Source: Brevibacillus sp. SYP-B805
Lineage (GTDB): Bacteria; Bacillota; Bacilli; Brevibacillales; Brevibacillaceae
Assembly (NCBI RefSeq): GCF_011059135.1
Contig: NZ_JAALGD010000017.1
Location: 18,690-82,689 of the forward strand
Direction: 5' to 3'
DNA length: 64,000 nucleotides
The position numbers and the translations under genes are program-made. Within the stretch, counting starts at the first letter, position 1; every line of letters begins with the position of its first letter. The notes below the pieces were generated by a model. The model worked only from the letters and a program-made list of their open reading frames with translations. It had not been told where the DNA came from and made no database searches. Of the stretch, positions 1 through 8,652 are shown piece by piece.

Positions 1-2
1 AA

Positions 3-107
3 AGAGCGGAGATGTACCAGATTATCGCGCCGGGCGGCATTTCCGGCTATATCAAGAAAAGCGATTTTGTTCCCGATCCGTTCGAAGAACCTCCTAACGA
101 AAACTAA
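3..107 (+). CDS. C-terminal end of an unidentified protein (partial)
   Basis: An open frame enters from the left edge and stops with TAA at 105-107, giving 34 residues that include GGISGYIKKSDF and an acidic, proline-rich tail (PDPFEEPPNEN). The glycine-tyrosine-lysine pattern is reminiscent of the end of a bacterial SH3-like domain, but the fragment is too short to assign. The beginning of the gene lies outside the window, so neither start nor function can be judged. Confidence 0.45.
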   Translation, partial: RAEMYQIIAPGGISGYIKKSDFVPDPFEEPPNEN

Positions 108-252
108 ACATACGGCAGCCGCCTGCAGTTCTCCGGCCACTGGAAAAGGGGGATCGTCATCGCCGACAGCGGCCACATCCAATCAATCGCGCAGACGATC
201 CGCTTTGCCAACAGATAACCGGATCGCATGGGGCAGGCGGAAAGGATCGTCC

Positions 253-290
253 CGGGAAAAACCGGCGGGTCATTCTCGTCGGTTTTCCCG
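253..290 (-). terminator. Stem-loop overlapping the end of the MocR gene
   Basis: CGGGAAAA-CCG at 253-264 and CGGTTTTCCCG at 280-290 form an inverted repeat across the stop codon of the minus-strand regulator gene. No clear T-run follows on the minus strand, so it is only a weak terminator candidate. Confidence 0.3.
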
Positions 291-1703
291 CAAATAAGGC
301 TTCCAGCACGCATGCAGCCGCTCGATTCCCCGCCAGATCTCTTCGACGGACAGGCCGCCAAACCCCAACTGAAAAGAAGGTACAAGCCCCTGCGGCCTGT
401 TCATCCACTTTCGGGTCGTGCTGTATACTTTGATCCCCGCTTCCTCCGCGATCTTCTCCAGTTCTTCCGCGCTCTTTTCGCTTTGCACCTCCAGCATGAC
501 CGAGAGCCCCGCATCCTGCCCCATCACGCGAACGTTGTCCTGAAAGATCGCTTTGACCGCCTGCAGCAGGGCGGCATGCTTTTTTTGATAAATCACCCGC
601 ATCTTGCGGATGTGCCGCTCCCATTCGCCGCTTTGCATGAACAGCTCTAGCGTTTTCTGGTGCAGCCGCGACACCGTTTGATCGAAGTGGCAGCACTGCT
701 CCCGGTACCGCTCCAGCAGCGCCTGCGGCAGGACCAGATAGCTGACGCGAATCGCAGGCAGCAGCGCCTTCGAGAATGTCCCCAGATAGATCACGCTGCC
801 TCTTGCATCCAATCCTTGCAGGGACGGAATCGGTTTGCCGCGATAGCGAAATTCGCTGTCATAGTCGTCTTCCAAAATCACCCCCCCGACTTCATCCGCC
901 CACTGCAGCAGCTTCATGCGCTTGGCTACCGGCATGACGGTGCCGGAGGGGTCCTGATGGGATGGCGTGATGTAGACCACCCTGGCCCCGCTTTCCCGCA
1001 GGGCTTGTATATTTAGGCCGTCTTCCTCCAGCGGAATGGGTTTCATCGTGAAGCCAAGCTTCGCAAAAACAGCCCGGACGTCCTGATATCCCGGCTCCTC
1101 CATGGCCACCGCCCTGCCGTCCATCCCGAGCAGTTGGCAGATCAGCAGGATGGCGATCTGGGTTCCGGCGGCAATCACCACTTGTTCCGGCGTACAGCGT
1201 ACCCCCCGGGACTGCCGGAGGTAATGGGCGATCTGGGTGCGCAGGCCATACTCGCCCTGCCGATCCCCATAATGAAGCAGTTCCTTGGCTTCCGGGCGGA
1301 TGCACTGATTGGACAACCGGCGCCAGACCGCGAACGGAAAGTGTTCCGCATCGATCCGGGCCATATGGAAATCGTAGCTGACAGGTTTCTCGGCGCCAGG
1401 AAGCCTTGATACCGCCGCGGCTGGCGGCACGGCCTGGTCGCCCGACAAGCCCCCCTCGATCTCCACGACATAAAAACCGCTTCTGTCCCTGCTCTCGACA
1501 TACCCCTCGGCAAGCAGTTGGTGGTAGGCCATCTCCACCGTCGTCTTGCTGATCTGCAGGTGGGCGGACAAGCGGCGGACGGACGGGAGCTTTGTGCCGG
1601 CCGCGATCCGGTTCGCCTGGATCTCTTCCCGAAAATGATGATACAGCTGCATGTAAAGAGGCACAGCGCTCTCTCCGTGCAGGCGCGGCAAAATATCCAG
1701 CAT
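270..1703 (-). CDS. MocR/PdxR-type transcriptional regulator (GntR HTH fused to aminotransferase-like domain)
   Basis: This 477-residue protein has the two-part MocR layout. Residues ~10-80 are a GntR winged helix (PLYMQLYHHFREEIQANRI, KLPSVRRLSAHL), and from ~130 to the end there is a fold-type I PLP domain. The PLP lysine is in GTFSKALLPAIRVSYLVLP and an EDDYDSEFRY motif is present. MocR proteins usually sense PLP adducts or amino-type ligands and control a nearby gene. Start chosen at ATG 1703 because GGAGGGAGGAGC lies just upstream; a longer frame to 1817 would run through the operator. It is divergent from the permease at 1862, the likely target. The ligand cannot be read from sequence. 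Confidence 0.88.
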   Translation of the reverse strand: MLDILPRLHGESAVPLYMQLYHHFREEIQANRIAAGTKLPSVRRLSAHLQISKTTVEMAYHQLLAEGYVESRDRSGFYVVEIEGGLSGDQAVPPAAAVSRLPGAEKPVSYDFHMARIDAEHFPFAVWRRLSNQCIRPEAKELLHYGDRQGEYGLRTQIAHYLRQSRGVRCTPEQVVIAAGTQIAILLICQLLGMDGRAVAMEEPGYQDVRAVFAKLGFTMKPIPLEEDGLNIQALRESGARVVYITPSHQDPSGTVMPVAKRMKLLQWADEVGGVILEDDYDSEFRYRGKPIPSLQGLDARGSVIYLGTFSKALLPAIRVSYLVLPQALLERYREQCCHFDQTVSRLHQKTLELFMQSGEWERHIRKMRVIYQKKHAALLQAVKAIFQDNVRVMGQDAGLSVMLEVQSEKSAEELEKIAEEAGIKVYSTTRKWMNRPQGLVPSFQLGFGGLSVEEIWRGIERLHACWKPYLRENRRE

Positions 1704-1737
1704 GCTCCTCCCTCCTGACCCGATCGAAAAATCGAAT

Positions 1738-1761
1738 ACTGACCCTTTTGAAAAGGTCAGT
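1738..1761. promoter_or_regulatory. Palindromic operator candidate between mocR gene and permease
   Basis: ACTGACC (1738-1744) and GGTCAGT (1755-1761) are perfect 7-bp inverted arms around CTTTTGAAAA, which is itself nearly symmetric. The site lies 34 bp upstream of the regulator start and about 100 bp upstream of the permease start, the expected place for a shared operator. Binding by the MocR protein is inferred. Confidence 0.55.
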
Positions 1762-1861
1762 GTTTTTGTAATCTTCATAATAGCAGAGCAAGAAACGGAA
1801 AGAAAGACAACAGCCATCTTGATAGATTGGTAAACAAACAGAGCGAACAGGAGAATGTGTC

Positions 1862-3133
1862 ATGGAGATGAAATCGATCAATCTGCCGCAGGCCTGTGCC
1901 TTGTATATTGCCGCCATTCTTGGTTCCGGCGTCCTCTTCATGTCGGGGACAACCGCCCATGTTGCGGGCCCGGCCTCCTTGCTTGCATGGGCCGTCATCA
2001 TCCTGCTGAGTTTTCCGCTGGCCTATGCGTTCGCGGCGATGTCACGCCTCCATCCCGATGCCGGCGGTGCGGCCACCTTCGTCAAAATGGCCTTCGGGCC
2101 GCATGCCGGCGCGCTGGTGGGCTGGTTCTATTATTTCGCGGCAGCCGTCGGACAAATGATCGTCTCCCTGACAGGCGCCTACTATGTAAGCACGGCCTTC
2201 CATCTGTCCAAAGCGGGCACGCTCAGCGTGGCGCTGTTTATCATCGCGGCTGGCGGCGCCGCCAATGCTTACGGCCTGCGGTTGAGCGGAAAGATTTCGC
2301 TTGTGTTGAGCAGTCTGCTTATCAGCCTGCTGCTCACCGTCATTCTGCTGTCGCTTCCCCGCATCGCATGGAGCCACTTTAGCCCGTTCTTTCCGCATGG
2401 CATGTATCCCATCGGCACCGCCATGGCGATGATCTTATGGTCGTTCTTTGGATGGGAAGCCATCTGCAGTCTCGCGGACCGTTTCAAACGGCCGGAAACC
2501 GATCTGGTGAGAAGCTCGATGATCAGCGCTGTCATCATTGGCTTGATCTTTTTGCTGCTCAGCTTCGTTACCATCGGGACGAAGACATACGGCAGCACCG
2601 ACAGCAATCTTTCCCCTGTCGGCATGATGATGTATCAGGCATGGGGCATCGGCGCCCAGGCGGCGACCGCCTGCCTGGCCTTTCTGATCTGCCTGAGCAC
2701 GGTGAATGCCTATGTGGCGAGCACCGGACAGTTGGGCTTTGCCTTGAGCAGAGACGGCGCTCTCCCCCATTGGCTGTCACAGCTTCATCCGGTCAGGCAG
2801 ACACCCGTCCGGTCCATCGGCCTGTTCGTGACCGCCTCGACATTGGGAATCGTCGCGAGCGTAGCGTATGACATCCCGTTTGACACCCTGCTTTTCATTC
2901 CCAATTCCCTGGGGTTGACCGTTTATCTGCTGTCCATGGCAGCCGGGTTGAAATTGTTCCAGCGCCGTTCCCTACCCTGGTGGGCTTCCCTGGTGTCGCT
3001 TTGCCTCTGTCTGGTCAGCCTCCCGTTTTTCGGGCTGTATGTGTTCGTTCCCGTGTTGATAAGCGCCGCTTACTTTCTCTATCGATTCCGCCAGAAACAG
3101 TGGGCCCTCCAAAAGAAAACCGATGGACCGTAA
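1862..3133 (+). CDS. APC-family amino acid permease, YjeH-like
   Basis: A 423-residue integral membrane protein with about 12 hydrophobic segments. The N-terminal helix carries the small-residue motif AAILGSGVLFMSG typical of APC transporters, followed by a FPLAYAFAAMSRLHPDAGG segment and FFGWEAICSLADRFKRPE, the motif shared with the E. coli exporter YjeH. YjeH exports methionine and branched-chain amino acids; substrate and direction here are not determined by the sequence. Start ATG 1862 has ACAGGAGAATG upstream. It is divergent from a MocR regulator across a palindromic operator and ends in a hairpin shared with the liv operon. Confidence 0.85.
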   Translation: MEMKSINLPQACALYIAAILGSGVLFMSGTTAHVAGPASLLAWAVIILLSFPLAYAFAAMSRLHPDAGGAATFVKMAFGPHAGALVGWFYYFAAAVGQMIVSLTGAYYVSTAFHLSKAGTLSVALFIIAAGGAANAYGLRLSGKISLVLSSLLISLLLTVILLSLPRIAWSHFSPFFPHGMYPIGTAMAMILWSFFGWEAICSLADRFKRPETDLVRSSMISAVIIGLIFLLLSFVTIGTKTYGSTDSNLSPVGMMMYQAWGIGAQAATACLAFLICLSTVNAYVASTGQLGFALSRDGALPHWLSQLHPVRQTPVRSIGLFVTASTLGIVASVAYDIPFDTLLFIPNSLGLTVYLLSMAAGLKLFQRRSLPWWASLVSLCLCLVSLPFFGLYVFVPVLISAAYFLYRFRQKQWALQKKTDGP

Positions 3134-3146
3134 CGTCCATCGGTTT
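3117..3146. terminator. Bidirectional terminator between permease and liv operon
   Basis: AAACCGATGGAC (3117-3128) and GTCCATCGGTTT (3135-3146) form a perfect 12-bp stem with a 6-base loop, A-rich on the left and T-rich on the right, so it can work on both strands. It overlaps the permease stop codon (3131-3133) and lies just past the livF stop. Confidence 0.85.
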
Positions 3147-3153
3147 GTCTTCC

Positions 3154-3861
3154 TTATGCCAGATAGGCTTCCCGCACCTGCGGGTTGGCCAGCAGGTTTT
3201 CCGCCTTGTCCTGCAGGATGATCTCCCCGGTCTGGATCACATAGCCGCGGCTGGCTACGGTGAGCGCCTGGTTGGCGTTCTGCTCGACCAGGAGAATGGT
3301 CATGCCTTCCCGGTTCAATTCGGTAATGATCTCAAAGATCTGTTCCACCAGAATCGGGGCCAGCCCCATGGAGGGCTCGTCCAGCATGAGAATCTTCGGC
3401 TTCATCATCAGTCCGCGTGCAATCGCCAGCATCTGCTGCTCACCGCCGGACATGGTACCGCCTTTTTGATTGATCCGTTCCTTCAAGCGGGGGAAATAGT
3501 GGAATGCCCGCTCGATGCCTTCCTCAATCTGTTTCTTGTCAGTGACCGAAAAGGCACCCATCTCCAGGTTTTCCCGCACCGTCAGCTTGGGGAAGATGCG
3601 GCGTCCTTCCGGCACATGCGCAATTCCCAGCTGGGCGATCTCATGGGTGCGCATATTGGTAATATCGGTGCCGTTGAAAAAGACTTTCCCTTCGCGCGCC
3701 CGCGTCTGTCCGCAGATCGTCTTGAGGGTGGTCGATTTCCCGGCCCCGTTTGACCCGATCAGGGTAACGACTTCTCCCTGCTCGACTTCGATGGACAGCC
3801 CCTTCAGCGCATGAATCCCGCCGTAATAGGTGTGAATGTTTTGCAGTTCTAACAGCGCCAT
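3154..3861 (-). CDS. livF: Branched-chain amino acid ABC transporter, ATP-binding protein LivF
   Basis: A 235-residue ATPase, the usual LivF length. Walker A is GSNGAGKST near residue 37, the ABC signature is MSGGEQQMLAIARG, and Walker B is ILMLDEPSMGLAP followed by the switch histidine region. It is the last gene of livJ-H-M-G-F and works with LivG to power uptake through LivH/LivM. Only 16 bp separate it from livG, so the two are surely cotranscribed. The sub-family is clear; the exact substrate (Leu/Ile/Val or related) is inferred from the family. Confidence 0.95.
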   Translation of the reverse strand: MALLELQNIHTYYGGIHALKGLSIEVEQGEVVTLIGSNGAGKSTTLKTICGQTRAREGKVFFNGTDITNMRTHEIAQLGIAHVPEGRRIFPKLTVRENLEMGAFSVTDKKQIEEGIERAFHYFPRLKERINQKGGTMSGGEQQMLAIARGLMMKPKILMLDEPSMGLAPILVEQIFEIITELNREGMTILLVEQNANQALTVASRGYVIQTGEIILQDKAENLLANPQVREAYLA

Positions 3862-3877
3862 AGTACTCTCCTCCCTC

Positions 3878-4654
3878 TTACGACGCTTCCGTCGCGCTTT
3901 TGCCGAGGTACGCCTCGATCACCGTCGGATTGTTGCGGATCTCTTCCGGCGTTCCCTCCGCGATCTTGCGTCCGTAATCGAGCACGTGGATATATTCGCT
4001 CAAGCCCATGACCAGCTTCATATCGTGTTCAATCAAGATGATGGTCAAATCCAGCTCACGTTTCAAGCGGCGGATAAAGTCCGTCATTTCAACCGTTTCG
4101 CGCGGGTTCATCCCGGCGGCCGGTTCATCCAGCAGGATGATCTGCGGATTGGTCGCCAGCGCACGCGCGATCTCCAATCGGCGCTGCAGCCCGTACGGCA
4201 GGCTGCCGGCCGCTTCATTGGCAATCTCCTCAATGCCCACATACTGCAGCAGCTTGTAGGCTTCCACACGCGCCCGCTCTTCTTCTTCACGCACTTTTTT
4301 CGAATTGAACAGGATGCCCAGCAGACCGGCGGACAAGCGGCTGTGCAGGCCGACCATGACGTTTTCCAGCGCAGTCATCTCTTTGAACAGCCGGATGTTC
4401 TGGAATGTCCGGGTAATGCCGCGTTCCGCGATCTGATCGGGACGCAAGCCCTTGATGCTTTGGCCGTTCAGCAGGATATCGCCTTCATCCGGTTCGTAAA
4501 AGCCGGTGATCATGTTGAAGAAGGTTGTTTTTCCCGCACCGTTCGGGCCGATTACCGCGGTAATGGTGCCTTTCTCGATTTTTACCGTCACGTCCTGATT
4601 GGCGACCAGACCGCCAAAGCGCTTCGTCAAGCCGTTAGCTTCCAACAATGCCAT
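3878..4654 (-). CDS. livG: Branched-chain amino acid ABC transporter, ATP-binding protein LivG
   Basis: A 258-residue ATPase with Walker A GPNGAGKTTFFNMI, signature LPYGLQRRLEIARALA (the LivG-type variant) and Walker B IILLDEPAAGMNP. The insertion with KKVREEEERARVEAYKLL after the Q-loop is typical of LivG rather than LivF. It pairs with LivF as the heterodimeric motor. It lies 26 bp downstream of livM and 16 bp upstream of livF. Confidence 0.95.
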   Translation of the reverse strand: MALLEANGLTKRFGGLVANQDVTVKIEKGTITAVIGPNGAGKTTFFNMITGFYEPDEGDILLNGQSIKGLRPDQIAERGITRTFQNIRLFKEMTALENVMVGLHSRLSAGLLGILFNSKKVREEEERARVEAYKLLQYVGIEEIANEAAGSLPYGLQRRLEIARALATNPQIILLDEPAAGMNPRETVEMTDFIRRLKRELDLTIILIEHDMKLVMGLSEYIHVLDYGRKIAEGTPEEIRNNPTVIEAYLGKSATEAS

Positions 4655-4680
4655 TTCTTCGTTCCCTCCTTCTTGCAGGT

Positions 4681-5946
4681 CTATTTGCCCGTCAGTCTGG
4701 CTAGAATACCCAGCTTTTCATTCGCATGGGGACTGTTTTTGATCGCGTCGATGTCGTTCTTCTTCCGCTTGGCCGGAATAAGCCCGTTCGGACGATAAAG
4801 GGCAACCAGAATCAGCAGAATCCCGAAGACGAAGCGTTGGAATTTGGAAGGATCCAACTGGTTCGGCAGGTTGATGATACCGGCCGACTGCAGGGAATGC
4901 AGGAAGTTGGAGAATTCCTTCAGCAGTTGTACCTGCAGAACCGTGATAAATGCGGCCCCCAGCACCACGCCCGGGATGCTGCCGCTGCCGCCGAGAATTA
5001 CCATGACGAGAATACCGATGGATTCCATCAGGGTAAACGAGGTGGGGTCAACGAAGGTCTGCTTGGCGGCAAAGATAACCCCGACCACCCCCGCAAAGGA
5101 GGCGCCGATAGCGAAGGCCGTCAGCTTGGTTTTCAGCAGCGAGATCCCCATCGATTGGGCAGCCAGCTCGTCCTCTCTGATGGCGATCCAGGCTCGACCC
5201 AGGCGGGAATGTTCAAACCGGATGTTGGCCAGCACGATGAACGCAATGACCAAAAGGACGATGAAATAGAAGTAAAACGGCGTATTCATCTTGATGCCGA
5301 ACAGTTCCGGAGAGGCGATGGGGGTCAACCCCTGCGGTCCGTTCGTAATGTTGATCGGCTTGTCCAGGTTGTTGAAAATGATGCGGATAATCTCCCCGAA
5401 GCCGAGCGTTACGATAGCCAGATAGTCCCCTTTCACCCGCAGCACGGGCAAACCGAGCAGAATCCCGAAGATCGCCGCCACAACCAGACCGACGATCAAA
5501 AACGGCCAGAACCATTCGCCGGAGAGCGGAAACAGGTTGCCGGGAATGAATTCATTCGCCTGGGACGTCGCAAAAATCGCATAGGCATACGCCCCCGCCG
5601 CGAAGAACGCCACATATCCAAGGTCAAGCAGACCCGCGAAGCCCACGACGATGTTCAGACCGAGCGCCATGGCTACGTAAATGCCTACCTGGGACGCAAC
5701 CTCCATGTAATAGCGGTTGTCCCCGGCGATCCCGGGTATGATCACCAGCAGCACCAAGGCTCCCAGGATCAGCTTGATCGTTTTGGAGGTGTTCGTATAG
5801 TAGATCCCGATAATCGAGAAGAGCACACCGATAAACGCCAGGACGGATTTCTCCAGAAAGAACAGCGCCGCCGAAAAGCCGGCAATCCACACAATGGTTA
5901 AGAGAAGCGGAATCCCTTTGAATGACGCCAACCGTTTATTTGCCAC
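4681..5946 (-). CDS. livM: Branched-chain amino acid ABC transporter permease LivM
   Basis: A 421-residue permease with three extra N-terminal helices before the conserved LivM core (ALGLNIVVGFAGLLDLGYVA, then GDYLAIVTLGFGEIIRII and GRAWIAIREDELAAQSMGI, the coupling helix that docks onto the ATPases). The C-terminus is basic and cytoplasmic. The start is GTG at 5946 with AGGTGAGAG upstream. It lies 10 bp downstream of livH. It forms the translocation pore with LivH. Confidence 0.94.
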   Translation of the reverse strand: MANKRLASFKGIPLLLTIVWIAGFSAALFFLEKSVLAFIGVLFSIIGIYYTNTSKTIKLILGALVLLVIIPGIAGDNRYYMEVASQVGIYVAMALGLNIVVGFAGLLDLGYVAFFAAGAYAYAIFATSQANEFIPGNLFPLSGEWFWPFLIVGLVVAAIFGILLGLPVLRVKGDYLAIVTLGFGEIIRIIFNNLDKPINITNGPQGLTPIASPELFGIKMNTPFYFYFIVLLVIAFIVLANIRFEHSRLGRAWIAIREDELAAQSMGISLLKTKLTAFAIGASFAGVVGVIFAAKQTFVDPTSFTLMESIGILVMVILGGSGSIPGVVLGAAFITVLQVQLLKEFSNFLHSLQSAGIINLPNQLDPSKFQRFVFGILLILVALYRPNGLIPAKRKKNDIDAIKNSPHANEKLGILARLTGK

Positions 5947-5956
5947 TTGCTCTCAC

Positions 5957-6907
5957 CTACACTTTCTCTTTTACTGCTTCGCCAAACAGTCCTTCCGGTT
6001 TGAACAGAAGCACAAGAATCAAGATACTGAAGGCAAACACGTCCTTGTACTCGGCACCAAACGCACCGCCGGTCAGCGGTCCCATGTAGGCGCCCGCCAG
6101 CGATTCCAGCAGGCCGAGAATGATGCCGCCCACCATCGCGCCGCGCAGATTGCCGATCCCGCCCAGAACGGCGGCTGTAAAGGCTTTCAGCCCGAGGATG
6201 AAGCCGATATACGGATCGATCGTTCCGTAGTTTTGCGCAAACAATACGCCCGTGGCTCCCCCGAGGCTGGAGCCGATCAGGAAGGTCAGCATGATTACTT
6301 TGTCAACGTTTATAGTCATCAGCGACGCGGTGGTCTGATCCTGTGCCACCGCACGCATGGCGATTCCCCATTTGGTTTTGTTCACGAAAAGCGTCAAGGC
6401 TACCATCATGATGATGGCGATCACGATCACGATGAGGGCTTTTTGCGGAATAGAGGCAAATCCCAAATTAATCGAATTGTTAAAGAGAATCGGACTGTTC
6501 AGGTAAAACTCATTACGCGCAACCGCTTCCGTAAAACGGACAAGGTCTTGCAGCAGGAAGGAGACACCGATCGCCGAAATCAGCGGCACCAGACGCGGGG
6601 CGTTGCGCAGCGGGCGGTACGCAATCCGCTCGATCCCCACGCCAAGCGCACCGGTGACAAGCATGCCAATCACCAGCATCAATACAAGCGCGATGTAGGG
6701 ATTCATCCCTTTCAAGGATCCCATCGCATCCGCAATCAGCAGAACTTCCGTTCCGACGAATGCGCCGACCATGAAGATTTCACCGTGGGCAAAGTTGATA
6801 AATTCCAGAATACCGTATACCATCGTGTAACCCAAAGCCACGACCGCATACATAAAGCCAAGCGTGAGTCCGTCTACCAGTACTTGTGGTAAAATACTCA
6901 GCAGCAC
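5957..6907 (-). CDS. livH: Branched-chain amino acid ABC transporter permease LivH
   Basis: A 316-residue, eight-helix permease. LivH hallmarks are GLTLGFMYAVVALGYTMVYG near the N-terminus, INFAHGEIFMVGA, and the coupling loop GIAMRAVAQDQTTASLMGI-like segment (here ASLMTINVDKVIMLTFLIG). The start is GTG 6907 preceded by GAGGGATC. A 136-bp spacer with a GC hairpin separates it from livJ, which may lower permease expression relative to the binding protein. Confidence 0.94.
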   Translation of the reverse strand: MLLSILPQVLVDGLTLGFMYAVVALGYTMVYGILEFINFAHGEIFMVGAFVGTEVLLIADAMGSLKGMNPYIALVLMLVIGMLVTGALGVGIERIAYRPLRNAPRLVPLISAIGVSFLLQDLVRFTEAVARNEFYLNSPILFNNSINLGFASIPQKALIVIVIAIIMMVALTLFVNKTKWGIAMRAVAQDQTTASLMTINVDKVIMLTFLIGSSLGGATGVLFAQNYGTIDPYIGFILGLKAFTAAVLGGIGNLRGAMVGGIILGLLESLAGAYMGPLTGGAFGAEYKDVFAFSILILVLLFKPEGLFGEAVKEKV

Positions 6908-6966
6908 GTTTCAGATCCCTCTTTTCTGTTTTTTTTCTTAGTGGCGATTCTGTTTTACCCAAAAGC

Positions 6967-6995
6967 AAGGGGCGCACACCTGCGTGCCGCCCCTG
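6967..6995 (-). terminator. Intra-operon hairpin (attenuator) between livJ and livH
   Basis: GGGGCG at 6969-6974 pairs with CGCCCC at 6988-6993, with further imperfect pairing (GCAC/GTGT) inside. On the minus strand it is followed by TTGCTTTT. A partial terminator here would explain a surplus of binding protein over membrane components, as seen in many ABC operons. Confidence 0.5.
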
Positions 6996-7043
6996 CGCTG
7001 TCGGTTGGGCTGTGATGATTGACTCATGGTGTAATAGTGTGAC

Positions 7044-8288
7044 TTATTCTGCTTTGCCGACAAAAGTAGATCTGTCTTTGCCTTTTTCGTACTTGTAGAT
7101 GAATACGTCCGCGCTGATGTTGTCACCTTTGTCGTCAAAGGTAACCTTGGTGAATTGACCTTGGAAATCCTTGGTCTTGTGCACGGCTTCCAGCACCTGC
7201 TCACGGGTCGGCTTTTTGCCGCCGTTTGCCTTGATGGCTTCGAGCACCCCGTTCAGGATTACGTTCATCGAATCATAGCCGTAGACGGAATAGGTTTCAA
7301 GCGGCTTGTTGGTCGCTTTCTTGTATTCTTCCGCCCACTTCTTGCCCTCTTCGGTTTGGGTGACGTCACCGGCAACGGAGGTAAAGACCACCCCGTCAAC
7401 AGCATCGCCTGCAATTTTAATCATATCAGAAGAGTCCAGCCCGTCGCCACCCATAAAATATCCCTTATATCCTTTTTCACGGGCCTGCTTGACCAGGATG
7501 CCGCCCTCCGGATACAAACCGCCGAAGAAAATGATGTCGGGGCTCTTCGCAACCGCCTGGTTCAGCACGGCGCTGTAATCTTTTTCTCCCTGCGTGATTC
7601 CTTCATAGCCGAGCACCTGTACGCCATCCTTTTCGAACTGCGCTTTCACCTGGTCGGCCAGCCCTTGACCATACGCTGTTTTATCATGAATCAGAAACGC
7701 TGTTTTCACGCCGAGCGAGTTCTTCGCATAGATGGCAGCTTTCGGACCTTGGGCGTCGTCGCGCGCGCAGATGCGGTGAACGGTTTTCTTGCCTTCTTCG
7801 GTCAGCTTGACCGCCGTGTTGGCCGGTGACACCATGACCAGCTTCCCTTCTTCGTACTTCACTGAAGACGGGATGGCCACACCGGAGTTGAGGTGGCCGA
7901 CTACGCCGAGGACATCAGGATTGGAGATGAGCATTTCCGCATTGGCAACCCCGATTTTCGGGTCAGCCTGGTCATCCTGCGGGAACAGCTGGAGATCGAA
8001 GCCCAGTTTCTTGAACTCTTCCTTACGCAGGTTCAGCGCGTATTCCGCACCGGTCTTGATCGCATCGCCCAAGGAGGATTGGTTCCCGGAAAGCGGGGTC
8101 TGCGTCGCGATGAGGATCTTGCCGCCGTCGGTCGCTCCGCCGGAAGCGCTGCCTTGCTGGGTGTTGCCGCTTGGCTGGCTGCTGCCGCCTGCTGCGCCGC
8201 CGGAATCCTTGGTTCCGGCGCAACCTGCAAGGGAAACGCTCGCTACCAATGCAACGGACAGTAAGCTGAGTGGAGTTCTCTTTTTCAT
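7044..8288 (-). CDS. livJ: Branched-chain amino acid ABC transporter, substrate-binding lipoprotein
   Basis: A 414-residue periplasmic-binding-protein-like lipoprotein (Leu/Ile/Val type, type I fold). The signal peptide ends in the lipobox SLAGCAG, so Cys23 is the lipidated residue. A Gly/Ser/Gln-rich linker (GGAAGGSSQPSGNTQQGSAS) follows. Core motifs include ILIATQTPLSGNQSSLGDAI, VVGHLNSGVAIPSS and TAFLIHDKTAYGQGLADQVK. It is the first gene of the liv operon, with a sigma-A promoter about 140 bp upstream. Substrate preference is inferred from the operon. Confidence 0.92.
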   Translation of the reverse strand: MKKRTPLSLLSVALVASVSLAGCAGTKDSGGAAGGSSQPSGNTQQGSASGGATDGGKILIATQTPLSGNQSSLGDAIKTGAEYALNLRKEEFKKLGFDLQLFPQDDQADPKIGVANAEMLISNPDVLGVVGHLNSGVAIPSSVKYEEGKLVMVSPANTAVKLTEEGKKTVHRICARDDAQGPKAAIYAKNSLGVKTAFLIHDKTAYGQGLADQVKAQFEKDGVQVLGYEGITQGEKDYSAVLNQAVAKSPDIIFFGGLYPEGGILVKQAREKGYKGYFMGGDGLDSSDMIKIAGDAVDGVVFTSVAGDVTQTEEGKKWAEEYKKATNKPLETYSVYGYDSMNVILNGVLEAIKANGGKKPTREQVLEAVHKTKDFQGQFTKVTFDDKGDNISADVFIYKYEKGKDRSTFVGKAE

Positions 8289-8423
8289 CCTGAATTGAAT
8301 CCCCCTTTTGATTCTTTTGATTCTGTGTACCGACCAATCAATCCGCCTCTTTGGTCCGTTACATTGCGCGTGAGGGTTTCTTACATGAGTTCAGCAAAGG
8401 CAGATGCGGCCTGGTTCTTTTTT

Positions 8424-8451
8424 ATTGTAGAATAAATAAGAAAATTTACAA
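8424..8451 (-). promoter_or_regulatory. Sigma-A promoter of the liv operon
   Basis: On the minus strand TTGTAA (8446-8451) and TACAAT (8424-8429) are 16 bp apart in an AT-rich stretch. The 8289-8652 gap otherwise holds no convincing gene. AT-rich dyads such as AAATTTTCTTATTT resemble a CodY box only loosely, so CodY control is a guess. The start codon has GGGGG about 12 bp upstream. Confidence 0.6.
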
Positions 8452-8652
8452 GAGAAAAAAATATTTTTATCGATATTTTCGAATGGAACAATCAATGCTT
8501 TTGATAAAAGTAGAATTGAAATCAATCAAGTATATCAATCGTTTTCTTCGCTAAAGCATTTTGTTTATCCATTATATTTTCAGGATGGGCAAAGAGAATC
8601 TCCACCAGCGAAAAAACTTGCACAAAATTCCACAATCTGGTTTATCAACCAC

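Noticed and set aside
8351..8554. A 67-codon plus-strand open frame upstream of the liv operon
   Set aside because: It covers the liv promoter region, is AT-rich with no ribosome site and looks like chance.
8289..8652. T-box or CodY-controlled leader before livJ
   Set aside because: No T-box sequence or terminator/antiterminator pair is visible, and the AT-rich dyads fit the CodY consensus only loosely.
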